Positions 12,035-24,740 of a stretch of DNA of 64,000 nt are shown here, one piece after another. The position numbers and the translations under genes are program-made. The stretch is from Paragorgia papillata. Lineage: Eukaryota > Cnidaria > Anthozoa > Scleralcyonacea > Coralliidae. Every line of letters begins with the position of its first letter. The stretch's first letter is position 1. The notes under the pieces are model-generated. The model saw nothing but the letters and a program-made list of their open reading frames with translations. It was not told the DNA's origin and did no database searches. The DNA lies in assembly GCA_035771165.1 (NCBI GenBank), contig JAWNZC010000473.1, positions 5,189,001 through 5,253,000 of the forward strand, written 5' to 3'.

Positions 12035-12689
12035 TAGAAACTCTACGGAAAATGCAGGTTTTTCTCATTTTTTCTTTGTTATCTCAAACGTTTTGAAGGT
12101 TGTCATGCCGAAAATTAGTAATAAGATTAAGTCAGTAGTGGAAATGCTAAATCTGACATTTTTCGATACGTAGAGTACTCCAGAGCTGTAATAACACCCG
12201 CAGTAATGTGCATTTTGTTGGGTTTTTCCTACTGAATTAAAATTGAGAAATTTAAACGGCTAACTGTTTTTATAAACAAACTCTTCATTTTAAACCTGTT
12301 GCCCAAACCATGGCATTTTTGGTTGCGTATTGTTGACTTTCATTATGCGAGCTTATATTTTTACTGTTTTTCTTGTTTTTACTCGCCATGTCAGTGTTCA
12401 CCTACTCTATGCATGGTATATTGGAATTTCATCTAAGCTTGAAAGTGGTTAACAAGTTCAATTTTTCTTTCATTTCAAGCTGTTTTTGCAACCCATTTCA
12501 CCAAATTCAGCTTCATTTGTTCTCGGCTATAAAGTAAAAGGGACTGGGGGTGACGTGCATGGCGGCCCCCATATCCGCCATTTTTTGCTTCAAAACGTGC
12601 AAGCGAGTTATCGTTCCGGTCTCCTTAGAGTTCAATGGTCAGGACTGTTTCAGATCCGATAGAGCACCAAACCAAACCTAAACACTAAC

Positions 12690-13545
12690 CAACCTCGCCC
12701 CCATGGCTATTTGTGGGGGCTGGGCCAAGATGGCGGCCAAAAACAAACTGGCGAGAACGAATGGCCCAGCTGGCGCATTTTTGACTCGGACCAAGTCTTC
12801 ACTAAGTTTATCTAAGTTTTAGTCAGGCTCATTTTTTGCTGAATATTTAGTTCAGCTTGACTGTCCCAAACTGAAAACAATCAAAACATTCATTTCCAAA
12901 TACGTTGTCGAATTATTAAAATAAATAGACTTTTATTTAATAAATATCTGTGATTGCGTAGTAATTATCATTTGCTTAACAGTTGTATCAAATCCGCAAG
13001 AAACTGGATGGCCGTTGTCTGGCCTGGGCTGCCTTCTTTTCGGCGGATTAAATTCAGCGTTGTGAAAAACATTTAGGCCTCGTTTAGTCTAGAATTCTTG
13101 GGCTTGTTTGAAGAAAGCCTGCTTGTCAATGACAAAACACGTAAATTCTTCCTTGCGGTGTACTTTACTTTCGCGGCCAAAATACTTTTGACTTCGTTCA
13201 CGAAGTCTTTCTTCGCCAGATTTAGAAAACACTATGATTTGGTCGTCCCATAGACTTCGTTGTGTGGCAGGGCACAGAGACGGCACGACCCATCATTACA
13301 AATTCCGGCGATGTTTTTACGGGTGTTTCGCCAGCTTTTCTCACATTTTCATTCATTTGAAGTTGTTTTTAACTGCTGGAAATTGATGCTATCACTTATT
13401 TATAATTTGAGCCCTAGCAACAATATCCCCGCGAGTTAGCCTGCGCGCCTGCCTTGTTTCCCTCCAATCAGAATACCTAAAACATCCAATGTTATCTCGA
13501 CCAATCAGATGTGGTGAATGATAGCTCAGCCTGTGCCAGGGCCAG
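12690..13545. mobile_element. Second copy of the CAACCTCG...CCAGGGCC element
   Basis: The left end CAACCTCGCCCCCATGGCTA and interior blocks (GGGGGCTGGGCCAAGATGGC, GAAAACACTATGATT) match the element at 1,009-2,435 in inverted orientation. The interior phrase around 13,260-13,370 is the reverse complement of about 1,220-1,350. The right end is truncated after GTGCCAGGGCCAG. No functional ORF. Confidence 0.65.
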
Positions 13546-13549
13546 AGTG

Positions 13550-14680
13550 CTCATTATACATCCTCTTAACTAACTATGTAAATTAATGTTTATTTCTGTT
13601 GATTGTTTTGTATAAATTAACACAAATGTAATCCAAGAATTAAGTATAAAAACTTCTATTTTAACATTTCTAACACTTCTTCAGTTCTTTGCTAATTTTG
13701 GGAGGGGTGCTTTCCAACAGTCAACCGTTGATAAACGGTTATTTTAAATTCTTTTTTATAGGTTTTCTAACTCGTGTAAATAGTGATAGGTTTTCTTTTC
13801 TTTTGTTACCGATGATGTCATCGAACTTTTGACTTGTATATTTCAGACCTGGCATGTTTTTGTATTTTCACTTGTCTGATCGGATGACATTGAAATAAAG
13901 TCGAAATATTACACTTTACACTATAGTTCCACTTGTTTAACTCATATCTTGAGTTTTCAGGATGGCATTATTCTTCGGAATATGTTTTATTCTATACTTT
14001 TTCAAGTTGTCGGCTGGTCTTGATTTTTGAATTCTTGGCTCGCACATTCTAGCACCTGCATGTGAAATGGTCTATTAAAGTGCATGCAATTACCTGACCG
14101 CATGAAGCAAAAAATTAACACTATGAAAGAGCATACAGTTTCGTTAATTTTCAAAGACTGACTGAGAGTTGTGTTATACTTTCGCTATTTCATTTATGTA
14201 CTATCTTGCATGTATATATTCATGCCTCACAATAAATATATATTTTAACATTATTGGTTATCTTTTGTAAATAAGTTTCTGGAGCACTTGCCCCAGTGTG
14301 CCCTAGCGTGACTATACGCCACTGGAAAAAATTGCGCAATATTTCCAATCAGGCTTTGCGAAACATGCGGCTTTTCCAAATATGTCGTCAAATATCTTTT
14401 CCCATGAAAAGCCGGCGGTAAATCAGATTTAATTTCTGATTAGGGTTAGAGTTTTTGTTGTGGTCAGGTTATCCAGAAGATTGCCAAAATTTTGAGACCC
14501 ACTGGAGCTCGACGACAAATTTGGAAAAACAAATTTGATGACATTTTGGAAAAGCCGCGCAAAGACTGGGTCCTTTTGAGTCTTCTCTTTTAGTGACAAC
14601 CCCAACAACAAAAAAAACACAAAACGCGTGTGGGAACAAGTCAGATTTTTCCATCCGTTCAAATCATTTGGCTTTTCATT
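13550..14680. other. Stretch without recognised gene
   Basis: No coding similarity or clear repeat was recognised. If the exon at 14,690 belongs to a live gene, this is the 3' part of its upstream intron; it ends in a plausible polypyrimidine tract. Confidence 0.4.
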
Positions 14681-14689
14681 TTTGTATAG

Positions 14690-14886
14690 GAGGCCACATC
14701 TGCTTCACCATTCGGAAAAACGTTTACGCCGAAAACATAAATGGATATGCCAAGAAGTTCAAAGAGCTAGTGGAATGTGGCAAATGGCAGCAGATATGTA
14801 AAGAATCCAGTGATTACCATAAGAATGGTTTAAAAATTCAAAAGGAGTGCTTTATTTTTTGCTTCAAAGTGTTGAAAAATGAGTAA
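14690..14886 (+). CDS. Orphan last exon of a METTL27-like methyltransferase
   Basis: After the acceptor TTTTTGTATAG the exon reads GGHICFTIRKNVYAENINGY and ends ECFIFCFKVLKNE-stop. It aligns residue for residue with the last exon of the METTL27-like gene at 49,610-49,809 (GGFICFTIRKNAYDEKIFGY...CYIACFKVLKNE). The acceptor phase is the same: the first two bases complete a glycine codon. No earlier exon (SAM-binding motif or N-terminus) was found in the 14.7 kb upstream. The remaining exons are either outside the window or lost. The intact frame suggests recent origin or retained function. Confidence 0.75.
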
Positions 14887-15210
14887 CATTGTTGACACGT
14901 TTCGTTTTAATTACCAAAATATTTTTTAACTTAATGTTGAATTCAATTAAAAATTTCGAGAGAAGACCTTGTGTAATAGTAGTAATTATATTTGCGCAGA
15001 TGAAGATTAAATACTATTAGTATACATACACAGGTGATTATAGAAAATCTCGTGCGATGATTGGTCGAGCTACCTCGGATTAATTCTCGATAATCACCTA
15101 CAGCGTTTATTCAAAATGGCCGCCAGCCAGTTTGTCAATGACAGAAGAGGAAATTAACAATTTTAAAGAAACGCTCTTCCTAAAAGTACGAAAATGTGTA
15201 TTTATACTAA

Positions 15211-15315
15211 AACAATTATTCGCCTCAGGCTCAGTGAATATCGGTGAATAATAACCTCGACTTCGTCTCGGTTATTATACACCGATATTCACCTCGCCTT
15301 CGGCGAATAATTGTT
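15211..15315. repeat. Short palindrome, about 105 bp
   Basis: The arms AACAATTATTCGCC and GGCGAATAATTGTT enclose paired blocks TGAATATCGGTG and CACCGATATTCA around a CCTCGACTTCGTCTCGG centre. Same palindrome class as 8,398-8,490. Confidence 0.85.
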
Positions 15316-15319
15316 AAAT

Positions 15320-15446
15320 ATTAAGGTGTTACTCCGAGTGTACGAACCATACCGGACAAGTAGAGAAAACTCTACTTGGCCCAGATGGGATTCGAATCCG
15401 CGACCTTCGGTTTACTAGTCCGATGCTCTACAAACTGAGCTACAGG
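15320..15446 (-). mobile_element. tRNA-derived SINE copy 3 (best preserved)
   Basis: On the minus strand: A box TGTAGCTCAGTTTGTAGAGC, B box GGATTCGAATCCC, then a non-tRNA tail with AAGTAGAGTTTTCTCTACTT and GGTATGGTTCGTACACTCGG ending AACACCTTAA. The head could fold only approximately as a tRNA, and the body and repeats elsewhere show it is a SINE, not a tRNA gene. Confidence 0.8.
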
Positions 15447-15469
15447 TCAAGTTGGGAGCTGAAGGTTGA

Positions 15470-16690
15470 ATGATAGTACTTATAGGCTATTTGATATTTC
15501 GAAACAGACTAGTTTCTTCAATATCTAGACAACAGTCTTCATACATGACGATTTCGAATGATTATTGTGGGATATCCTCTGCCTTGGATCGGAATGAATT
15601 TACTATCGGCATTTTTCTTGATTTTTCAAAAGCTTTCGACACTGTTAATCACGACATTTTATTTCATAAGTTGTATCACTATGGAATACGTGGAATCACG
15701 CTTGACTGGGTAGGGAGTTATTTTTTCTAATAGGCAACAATCCGTGCAATTCAATAAAACTAAATTATCAAGCCAAAATATTATCTGCAATGTTCCTCAA
15801 GGCTCTATCTTATATGTTTTTGCTTCTTTATATTAATGATTTACAATAATATGTTCTGTTTCCCCTATTTCAAAATTTATTTTATTTGCCGATGATACAA
15901 ACATTCTCGTATCACATAATGATCCCGACGATTTATTCCACTTAGTAAATTAAATCGGGAGCGCTAGATAAAATTTCCGTTTGGTTTAAAGCAAATAAGT
16001 TATCTCTTAACATTAAAAAAATCCAATTTTATATTTTTTAAAACTCGTCAAAAGAAAATTAATTTTGCAATGGAACCTTTAGTTATAGATGGCATCCCAA
16101 TTAATCAAGTCTCAGATACCTCTTTCCTAGGAGTAATAATAGATCAAAATATAACGTGGAAACCACAAATTAATCATGTGTCGACAAAAATATCAAAGTC
16201 AATAGGTGTGATGTACAAGTCAAGTTTTTTTCTGCCACAGAATATTTTAATTTCACTGTATTACGCATTAATCTACCCCTATCTGCATTATTGTAATGTT
16301 GTCTGGACTTCCACTTATCCTTCTAATTTACGCAGATTACTGCTTTTACAGAAACGATGTGTAAGAATCATTGCTAAGGCTGATTTTTACGCACCGTCTG
16401 ATCCCATATTTAATTAAGGAATTATCAATTCTGACGATGCTTTATGTATTCCTTCTCAAATGATCTTTTGCCACCTTGTTTTGATAATCTCTTCTTATCT
16501 GGTGAACAAGTTCATCATAAAAGCACTAGAAACGCTAGTAATTGTCGCACAGACTTTTGTAGAACTAGGATGAAACAGTTTTCCATAAAATATCGGGGTC
16601 CTTTATTCTGGAATTCACTCGATATAGGTTGACACATTTACCGTATATCAAAATATTTAAATCAAATTTGAAATTATTCTTGCTGGACGC
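15470..16690 (+). pseudogene. Decayed CR1/L2-like LINE reverse transcriptase
   Basis: Three frames in succession carry RT blocks. 15,585-15,725 has FLDFSKAFDTVNHDILFHKL (RT motif A, with the catalytic Asp). About 15,790-15,930 has an NVPQGSIL-like block, YINDL and FADDTN (motif C, the x-D-D active site). 16,070-16,417 holds the thumb region with FLGVIIDQNITWKPQI. 16,444-16,632 carries a PLFWNSLD-like end. At least two frameshifts and internal stops separate the blocks, so the copy is dead. The endonuclease domain is absent (5' truncated). Confidence 0.85.
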
Positions 16691-16766
16691 TTAATGCATA
16701 TTTGAACACAGTGTATAATACCTCGCCATTTTCAAGTATTCATATTTAGAATTTTTGTTTATATAG

Positions 16767-16911
16767 AGAATAATACATGGATGTGCGGAAATATGAAATT
16801 TATTTCGAGTGTTGACCAGGATATCTCACGTGTGAGCGAAGCGAACGAGTGAGATATCCTGTTCAACACGAGAAATAAATTTCATATTTCCAAGCGTCCA
16901 TGTATTGTTCT
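16767..16911. repeat. Short palindrome, about 145 bp
   Basis: The arms around GAAATATGAAATTTATTTCG and CGAGAAATAAATTTCATATTTC close on a GTGAGCGAAGCGAACGAGTG centre, between AATACATGGA and TCCATGTATT. Confidence 0.85.
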
Positions 16912-16977
16912 GTTTATTATATAAAAAAATTGTCCTATTGCCTTGCAAAAATTGCATTAAACTATAATGCTGATTCA

Positions 16978-17032
16978 GCGATAATCGTCACATGTGCGAT
17001 TATCATAAATAATCGCACATGTGAGATTATCA
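16978..17032. repeat. Small palindrome
   Basis: GATAATCGTCACATGTGCGA mirrors TCGCACATGTGAGATTATC with an ATTATCATAAATAA spacer. Confidence 0.7.
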
Positions 17033-17275
17033 CTTTTATTAGTGGCGGAAAAATCAAAAAAATTTATATAATTGCTTTTACACTCCTCGACATTTACTTA
17101 ACTAAGATTTTTTAAGTAAGCCTAAACGATCATAAGTCAAATGGTTTCTTGTTCACGCTCCCTTGTCACAACATCAGTTTCTCTATCTATATTATTTATT
17201 CAAATTGTATATTGTGACAAATCAAACTAATAAAATATCAAAAACAGTGATCGTGAACTCGGGTGGAGAATAATA

Positions 17276-17366
17276 TTAAGGTGTTTTTCCGAGTGTACGA
17301 ACCATGATTTCTACTTGTCCGGTATGGTTCGTACACTCGGAGTAACACCTTAATATTATTCTCAGT
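17276..17366. repeat. Head-to-head SINE tail palindrome
   Basis: The SINE tail phrase TCCGAGTGTACGAACCAT occurs on the left and its reverse complement ATGGTTCGTACACTCGGAG on the right, both ending in AATATTAAGGTGT/ACACCTTAATATT. This is two SINE 3' ends in inverted orientation, or a foldback born from the tail; no A or B box is present. Confidence 0.75.
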
Positions 17367-17403
17367 TCACTGTCTCACAATAATCATTCGAAGATTAATA
17401 ACT

Positions 17404-17552
17404 TATTATTACCGAGAGCGCGGTCATTACGGAAAAATATCAGACCGAGGTCTTGACAGTACGGACCGAACCCGTAGGGCGAGGTCTGTGCATAAAGACC
17501 GAGGTCTGATATTTTTCCGTAATGACCAAGCGGACGAGGTTAATAAGAAGTT
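17404..17552. repeat. Short palindrome, about 150 bp
   Basis: GTCATTACGGAAAAATATCA pairs with TGATATTTTTCCGTAATGAC, with a GACCGAGGTCT-type inner stem. Confidence 0.85.
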
Positions 17553-17559
17553 TATTATA

Positions 17560-18370
17560 TGGCATTTGAAACAACATACCTTACATTTATATCTTGTCAT
17601 GATACGTACTTTAGTCCGTTTAGTGTGACCTCGAGCTTGTGACATAAACTCATCGTTTTCAATGTTGTTCCTCTTGTTGTCATCGCTTTCGGAATCCTAA
17701 AACTCACTGCCAGATTGCTCGTCGTCCCACTCATACATAATTTAGTCCTCAGGTTATTGAATTCACAAAATTTTTGCGGTTTTCTTTCATTGTTTTAGTT
17801 GCAAACAACATGTCTGCCAAAATCCGTAATCGACCGGTCGATCACGGAAAATTATCGACCGGCACGTGGACGCGTCTCAGCCATGCCAATTAATGAGAAC
17901 ACACGATTTCAACGGAAGTAACTTGTGCCATATAATAAATACTGTTATTATACATTTTTGCCAAATCCTTGATTATATTAATATTAGTGGTCAGAAAGTT
18001 GCTGGGAATTTTCGATATTTGCACTTCAGTTAGTCGTATTGCCACTGTGATTGTCAGATTCTGATTTTAGCCCAAAATGCTATTAGTGGTACTGTAGTTT
18101 CTAGAGGTATTGTCTGTAGGAAAAAGGACTTAACATGCATGTGCTGACGTGAAGTTGTCCAGCTATGCCAAACCGAAGAAAAGTGCGGGAAAGAAGCAAC
18201 TGCAGTCTTTAAGTTTCGGGTTTTTAACGTTTTTTAGTTCTGAGTTTGTGATTTTCTTTACATTTTGAAGTCATCACCTACCTATACTAAGAAGGCTTCT
18301 GATTGGTTTAGATAACCTAACCAACCAAAACCGCTAACCGTCCCCTAACCCTAATCAGTAAGGAGCGTGG
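17560..18370. other. Stretch without recognised gene
   Basis: No ORF with family resemblance, tandem array or clear inverted repeat was seen. Confidence 0.4.
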
Positions 18371-18374
18371 GAAC

Positions 18375-19383
18375 CAGTGAACTCGATGTAAGTTAAAATG
18401 TGGTAACTGGAACGCTAACGTCCAATCATTTGTGGGGCAAAAAGTGAGGCAAAGTTCTAGGCCTCTGCGCGGTTTGCTGCATGGTAGGTTTCAGGCCCCC
18501 ATAAAATGTTTTTTACACGACCACCGGTCTTGAACGAACTGCGAAAGCTCGAAAAGTTTTGAAAAATTATTTATTGAATAATTTTATCACGCTTTGCTAA
18601 ACGTGCATTTTAGATTTTAATTGGTTGTGCTATATGATGTCGAACTAATTATGCAGCAATTGTTTATTTGTTTCTATCGAAGTCAGTCAAGAAATTAAAT
18701 CAAACTTTTCGTTATAATACAAACCATATATTAGAGTTTCGTTACTCCGAAGAGGATACAAAAAATCAACGCAAACTTAGTAAAGAATATGCCGTTAGTG
18801 CCAGTTTCATGTCAGTCGTTTTGTTTAAAAAGCATTCCGCATTCGTACCAAAAACAACAACTAGCCATGAGTAAATGTGAAAAATAAACAATCTAGTTGT
18901 TAGTTATTTCTTAAAATATCATTAGTTGCAATAGGCCGTTTAACACATTCGAACAACAAATTAAAGGAGCAGAAACAAGGAAATGACATTAGATGTATAT
19001 TATGAAATATCAAGTTACAAGAATAGCTTTCTCACTCTTGTTCTCACCTTTTCAGCTGGCTGTTTTCATCCCTAGCTTAATTTACTGTATAGTTTTAAAT
19101 TTGGACTGCTATACAGTAAGTAAAACAACAACAGCACTGCACAACAATGGGAAACCATTAAATGCACGTTTAGTCTGACAAAATAATTTGATAAATAATT
19201 TTTCAAACCTTTTTTCGAGCCTTCGTAGTTCGCACAAGACGGGCGGCCATGTAAAAACATTTTGTGGGGGACTGAAACCTACCTGCAAACCGCGTAGGGG
19301 CCTGGAACTTTTTGCCTCACCTTTTGGTTTACGTGTTATCGTTGCACACAGTTACCACATTTTAACTTACATCGAGTTCACTG
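18375..19383. mobile_element. Inverted-repeat DNA element, 1 kb, CAGTG ends
   Basis: The left end CAGTGAACTCGATGTAAGTT and right end AACTTACATCGAGTTCACTG pair, and pairing of diverged sequence continues for about 200 bp on each side. Termini beginning CAGTG recall hAT, but no flanking 8-bp duplication was seen. Short ORFs inside match nothing known. Confidence 0.75.
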
Positions 19384-19389
19384 ATGCAG

Positions 19390-20155
19390 GGAATTGAACG
19401 AACTGATAATTGACAATATGATTGGTTACTTATAGCCAATCAGAAAACCCGTTCATATTATATAGGTAGGTATTTACCGACATTTTGAACTGAAAGTGTA
19501 TATACAGTAACAATAAAACAATTATTGACTTTGACATTTTGATCTCAAGAATTATCAAGGCCTCAGACCATATTATCAACCTCTGCCTTCGGTTTCGCTA
19601 TCGCCATATAGCACAAACTTCGACCTCGATAATTCTCGATATAAAAACGTCTCATCCAATAACTGTTTATTATAACATGTGACATGTGATGGCATTGCTG
19701 TGTTGCATATCGTAGAACTGGGGCAAAACCGCAGACAAGCGTAAAGACGATATTAGCGATATCTGAAAGAACTTTGTGGTATTGTGCAAATACGGAAAGC
19801 GCTAATTAACGAGATCGAGTGAGGGACGACCCTCTTCCGAGCACTGCGCCAAAAGACGTATCGAACTTAACCGCGCATCCAGCAGGCTTTTCCAAGAACA
19901 GGCTCAGGTCTCAGTGGTCGGGAAAATCTCGTACTTAAAGCCTGCGGTTCTTTTGTCCAGCGAGAAGCTAGCAGCTATCGGTTCAGGCCGGAACAAAGTA
20001 AAGCAGCACGGCGATTCGCTTTAAATCCTCACTTGCGTTCACTCGGAAATCCACGTTTTTCTGACACGACATTCTGGTTCCAGGCTGTAGAGCTGATGGT
20101 GATCTTGTTGCTGGACAATAGAACCGCATGCAGGCTCTGTGTATGAGATTGAGGT
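19390..20155. other. Stretch without recognised gene
   Basis: It contains CTCGATAATTCTCGATA-type phrases near 19,620 that resemble halves of the short palindromes, but no complete arms. No coding similarity was seen. Confidence 0.4.
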
Positions 20156-20159
20156 TTAA

Positions 20160-20564
20160 TTGACGGTACCGAAAAAGACGGCGGCGGTACATTTAACCAT
20201 AATGCTATTGCGACCTCAAATCAGCTCAAATAACAACTAAACCTTGTTTATCATGCTAAAATGGATTAAACAAGCAAGGACTTCATTCCTACCAAAGTTG
20301 GTCGTTTTAAATCCTTATCTTCCAGTTATTCTGCAAGAAACAATTCTTGGTTTTCATCTGACGACACGGCGGCCATATTGCATGGCGCACAGAAAAAATG
20401 AAATTAATGGCGGCCATGTTGGTGCACAATCTTTATCCTATGGGAATTTAACTCTTACTAGTCTTATTCAAATATTTCGTATTGTTTCACCACCCCAACA
20501 TATTTAATGCGCGCAAAGGATTGTGGTTAAATGTACAATACGCCATCTTTTTCGGTACGGTCAA
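20160..20564. mobile_element. TTAA-flanked MITE, 405 bp
   Basis: The ends TTGACGGTACCGAAAAAGAC and TCTTTTTCGGTACGGTCAA are inverted and flanked by TTAA at 20,156-20,159 and 20,565-20,568. A TTAA duplication is typical of the piggyBac and Kolobok groups. No ORF of note. Confidence 0.85.
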
Positions 20565-20648
20565 TTAAAAGGTCACGTTTTAATTATTCCATTCTTAACA
20601 GAGGTTGCTTAGGGCTTATCTACATGCATGTATGTACATGCAAATTGT

Positions 20649-20848
20649 CCGATAGACAGATAGACAGATAGACAGATAGACAGATAGACAGATAGACAGA
20701 TAGACAGATAGACAGATAGACAGATAGACAGATAGACAGATAGACAGATAGACAGATAGACAGATAGACAGATAGACAGATAGACAGATAGACAGATAGA
20801 CAGATAGATAGACAGATAGATAGACAGATAGACAGATAGACAGATAGA
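20649..20848. repeat. (GATAGACA)n microsatellite, LINE tail A
   Basis: About 22 units of an 8-bp repeat, ending in GAGAGAGAGA. It directly abuts the 3' end of a minus-strand LINE fragment. Confidence 0.95.
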
Positions 20849-20999
20849 GAGAGAGAGACCTTTATTTAAACACGGAGTTTCATCAGAAATACTTCTGGTT
20901 TACATGAAAGCCGTATAAAATTACATTTATAGAAATTAATTTAAAACATATGTTACATCAAATGAAAAGTAAGTTAGATATTTACATTGTCATTCACTG
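20849..20999 (-). mobile_element. LINE 3' end fragment A
   Basis: About 150 bp of LINE 3' UTR. The minus strand reads CGGCTTTCATGTAAACC then a CTGATGAAACTCCG-like block and AAATAAAGG before the microsatellite tail. The same order recurs in fragments B and C. It is severely 5' truncated, and another microsatellite sits on its 5' side. Confidence 0.75.
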
Positions 21000-21001
21000 T
21001 A

Positions 21002-21262
<261 letters not shown>

Positions 21263-23119
21263 AAATTTATTTAAACTCGGAATTTCTTCAGTGCAACGCA
21301 CTGCTTTACAAGAAAGCCGGAAAAAAAAAGTATTTAAAAAAAAAAGTAGTTCAAAGAACTACACGAGCTGAGGAAGCAATGATTGCAAGTGACTTTTAAA
21401 AGTATTCAAATTGTCAATGCACCTAATACTTTCCGGTAATTCATTCCAAATTTTTGCTCCAGAAAACGCAAAGCAGCTTCTTAAAAACTCAGTTCTAGGC
21501 TTAGGTAGAATACACGTCATTTTTCGCCCTCGAAGTGAATAATTGTTGTTGTCAGAGGTCTCAAAATGGTCTCGCAAGTAGTTACTTAAATACCATAATT
21601 AACACGTGATCTTTCCGTTGATCCGACAGTGTTTTCCAATTTAATTGGTTTCTGATATCCACTGATCTTGTATCATAACCTTGTTTTGTTATCACTCGTG
21701 CAGCACGATTTTGCAACTTTTGCGATCATGTTGAACCAGTGATAGACATATTGTCAAGGACAATGTCACAATATTCAAACAAAGGTTTTATTAGCGAGCT
21801 AAAGATAGTAATAGCTGTTTGCTGGGGAACATACTCCCTAATTCTGCGCAGACCACCAAATTGCCTGGCTTATTTTTTTAGAAACATGGGCAATATGCTC
21901 ATCCCAGGACAGCTTTTCATCAATTATTATACCTAACGATTCAGTTTTTCTTACTCTTTTAATTTGTTTACCATTTAAAAAGATCAGTGGAACATCTCTT
22001 ACTTTTTTAAGACCTACTGTCAGATCCAATAAACATGAACTCAATCTTGGTAGTATTCAGGCTCAATTTATTTGCTTTGAGCCATTCAAAAATATTTGCA
22101 AGGTCATTATTAGCTAAGTTCACAATCTCTTCTAATGATGTTCCAGTAACAGTTATATTTGTATCATCAGCATACATTCTGGCTTTTGAATGCCGAAGAC
22201 ACTTAGGAAGATCATTTATAAATAGTATAGAAACATTAAGGGGCCAAGAATTGACCCCTGAGGGGCACCACAGCCAAGCAATCGTTCGGACGATAAGAAG
22301 CCATTGACACAACATTTTTGTTTACGCATAACACACATACGATTGAAACCAGCTTAACGATCTTGGCTGTATTCCGTATGTGCGCAATTTATGAATTAAA
22401 ATATCATGATTAACTGTGTCAAAAGCTTTTGCGAGGTCCAAAAATATTACCGCGCTTATAGATTTCCTTGGTCCATGGTTTTTAGCCAATCTAACGTTGC
22501 GTCGAGAAGTGCAGTAGAGGTAGAATGAAATGGCCTAAAACCGGATTGATTTACAGATATTAAGTTGTTGTCATTTAGATACGTGTATAACTGATCGTAA
22601 ATAATGCGCTCAAATACCTTTGATATACAACTCAACACTGAGATAGGCCTATAGTTGTTCATGTCGTCCTTCGCTTCTTTTTTGTGTATTGCAGTAACCC
22701 GCGCTAACTTCCAATCGTCAGGAAAAGTGCCAGTTGTTACTGATTGATTAGACACCACGGTTAACAATTTGGAAATTACTGGGGAAGCAATTTTAAGCAA
22801 GTTACTTGGGATTTGATCCATCCCGGTTGCTTTCTTGGTATCGATTTTCGAGAGCAAATGAAAAACCTTGCTCTCCTCTATTGTTGCAATCTCAAAAGCA
22901 GCATCGGTTTCACAAATATAATCAAGATACGAAGTTGTTGATTCTTGGATTGACGAGGACAAATTAAGGCCAATCTCAGAGAAGTGTTTGTTAAAACGTT
23001 CTGCTATTTCTTTTGGTTCAGAAATTAGTCTTCCATTACATTTTAAATTATTAATATGTTCAATTTTTGCATTTGAATTTTTATGAGTTAATTCGTTTAT
23101 TGAGCTCCAGATAGCTTTT
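21263..23119 (-). pseudogene. CR1/L2-like LINE copy B, reverse transcriptase
   Basis: Minus-strand reading from 22,962 shows the RT in order: KIDTKKATGMDQIPSNLLK and NNYRPISVLSCISKVFERI (fingers), SGFRPFHSTSTALL, a motif A region with AKAFDTVNHDIL near 22,420, LFINDLPKCLRHS and MYADDTN (motif C, 22,160-22,240), thumb with SLGIIIDEKLSWDEHI (about 21,930), and the C-terminal LPKPRTEFLRS...GAKIWNELPESIR. At least three frame changes break the ORF. The endonuclease domain is missing, and the 5' end stops abruptly in the next microsatellite. The 3' UTR ends in AAATAAA-type sequence followed by tail B. Confidence 0.9.
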
Positions 23120-24304
23120 GAATAGATAGACAGATAGACAGATAGACAGATAGACAGATAGACAGATAGACAGATAGACAGATAGACAGATAGACAGATA
23201 GACAGATAGACAGATAGACAGATAGACAGATAGACAGATAGACAGATAGACAGATAGACAGATAGACAGATAGACAGATAGACAAGATAGACAGATAGAC
23301 AGATAGACAGATAGACAGATAGACAGATAGACAGATAGACAGATAGACAGATAGACAGATAGACAGATAGACAGATAGACAGATAGACAGATAGACAGAT
23401 AGACAGATAGACAGATAGACAGATAGACAGATAGACAGATAGACAGATAGACAGATAGACAGATAGACAGATAGACAGATAGACAGATAGACAGATAGAC
23501 AGATAGACAGATAGACAGATAGACAGATAGACAGGATAGACAGATAGACAGATAGACAGATAGACAGATAGACAGATAGACAGATAGACAGATAGACAGA
23601 TAGACAGATAGACAGATAGACAGATAGACAGATAGAACAGATAGACAGATAGACAGATAGACAGATAGACAGATAGACAGATAGACAGATAGACAGATAG
23701 ACAGGATAGACAGATAGACAGATAGACAGATAGACAGATAGACAGATAGACAGATAGACAGATAGACAGATAGACAGATAGACAGATAGACAGATAGACA
23801 GATAGACAGATAGACAGATAGACAGATAGACAGATAGACAGATAGACAGATAGACAGATAGACAGATAGACAGATAGACAGATAGACAGATAGACAGATA
23901 GACAGATAGGACAGATAGACAGATAGACAGATAGACAGATAGACAGATAGACAGATAGACAGATAGACAGATAGACAGATAGACAGATAGACAGATAGAC
24001 AGATAGACAGATAGACAGATAGACAGATAGACAGATAGACAGATAGACAGATAGACAGATAGACAGATAGACAGATAGACAGATAGACAGATAGACAGAT
24101 AGACAGATAGACAGATAGACAGATAGACAGATAGACAGATAGACAGATAGACAGATAGACAGATAGACAGATAGACAGATAGACAGATAGACAGATAGAC
24201 AGATAGACAGATAGACAGATAGACAGATAGACAGATAGACAGATAGACAGATAGACAGATAGACAGATAGACAGATAGACAGATAGACAGATAGACAGAT
24301 AGAC

Positions 24305-24403
<99 letters not shown>

Positions 24404-24740
24404 CAGATAGATAGACAGATAGACGACAGATTGACAGAAATAGACAGATATAGACAGATATAGAGACAGATATAGAGACAGATATAGAGACAGATATAGA
24501 GACAGATATAGAGACAGATATAGAGACAGATATAGAGACAGATATAGAGACAGATATAGAGACAGATATAGAGACAGATATAGAGACAGATATAGAGACA
24601 GATATAGAGACAGATATAGAGACAGATATAGAGACAGATATAGAGACAGATATAGAGACAGATATAGTAGAGACAGATATAGAGACAGATATAGAGAGAG
24701 ATAGAGACATGCAGATAGAGACAGATAGAGACATATATGA
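23120..24740. repeat. 1.6-kb compound microsatellite, LINE tail C
   Basis: Three zones: (GATAGACA)n from 23,120 to about 24,308 (about 145 units, with single extra bases near 23,284, 23,534, 23,637, 23,704 and 23,908); (GATA)n to about 24,400; then a 12-bp unit GACAGATATAGA to about 24,690. Long minus-strand ORFs here read only YLSICLSV repeats and are artefacts. Confidence 0.97.

Noticed and set aside
15320..15446. tRNA gene on the minus strand
   Set aside because: A and B boxes are present, but the acceptor stem does not close and the sequence continues into a shared non-tRNA tail found in other copies; SINE.
17240..17370. Full SINE copy
   Set aside because: Only tail sequence is present, in inverted pairs, with no A or B box; listed as a palindrome instead.
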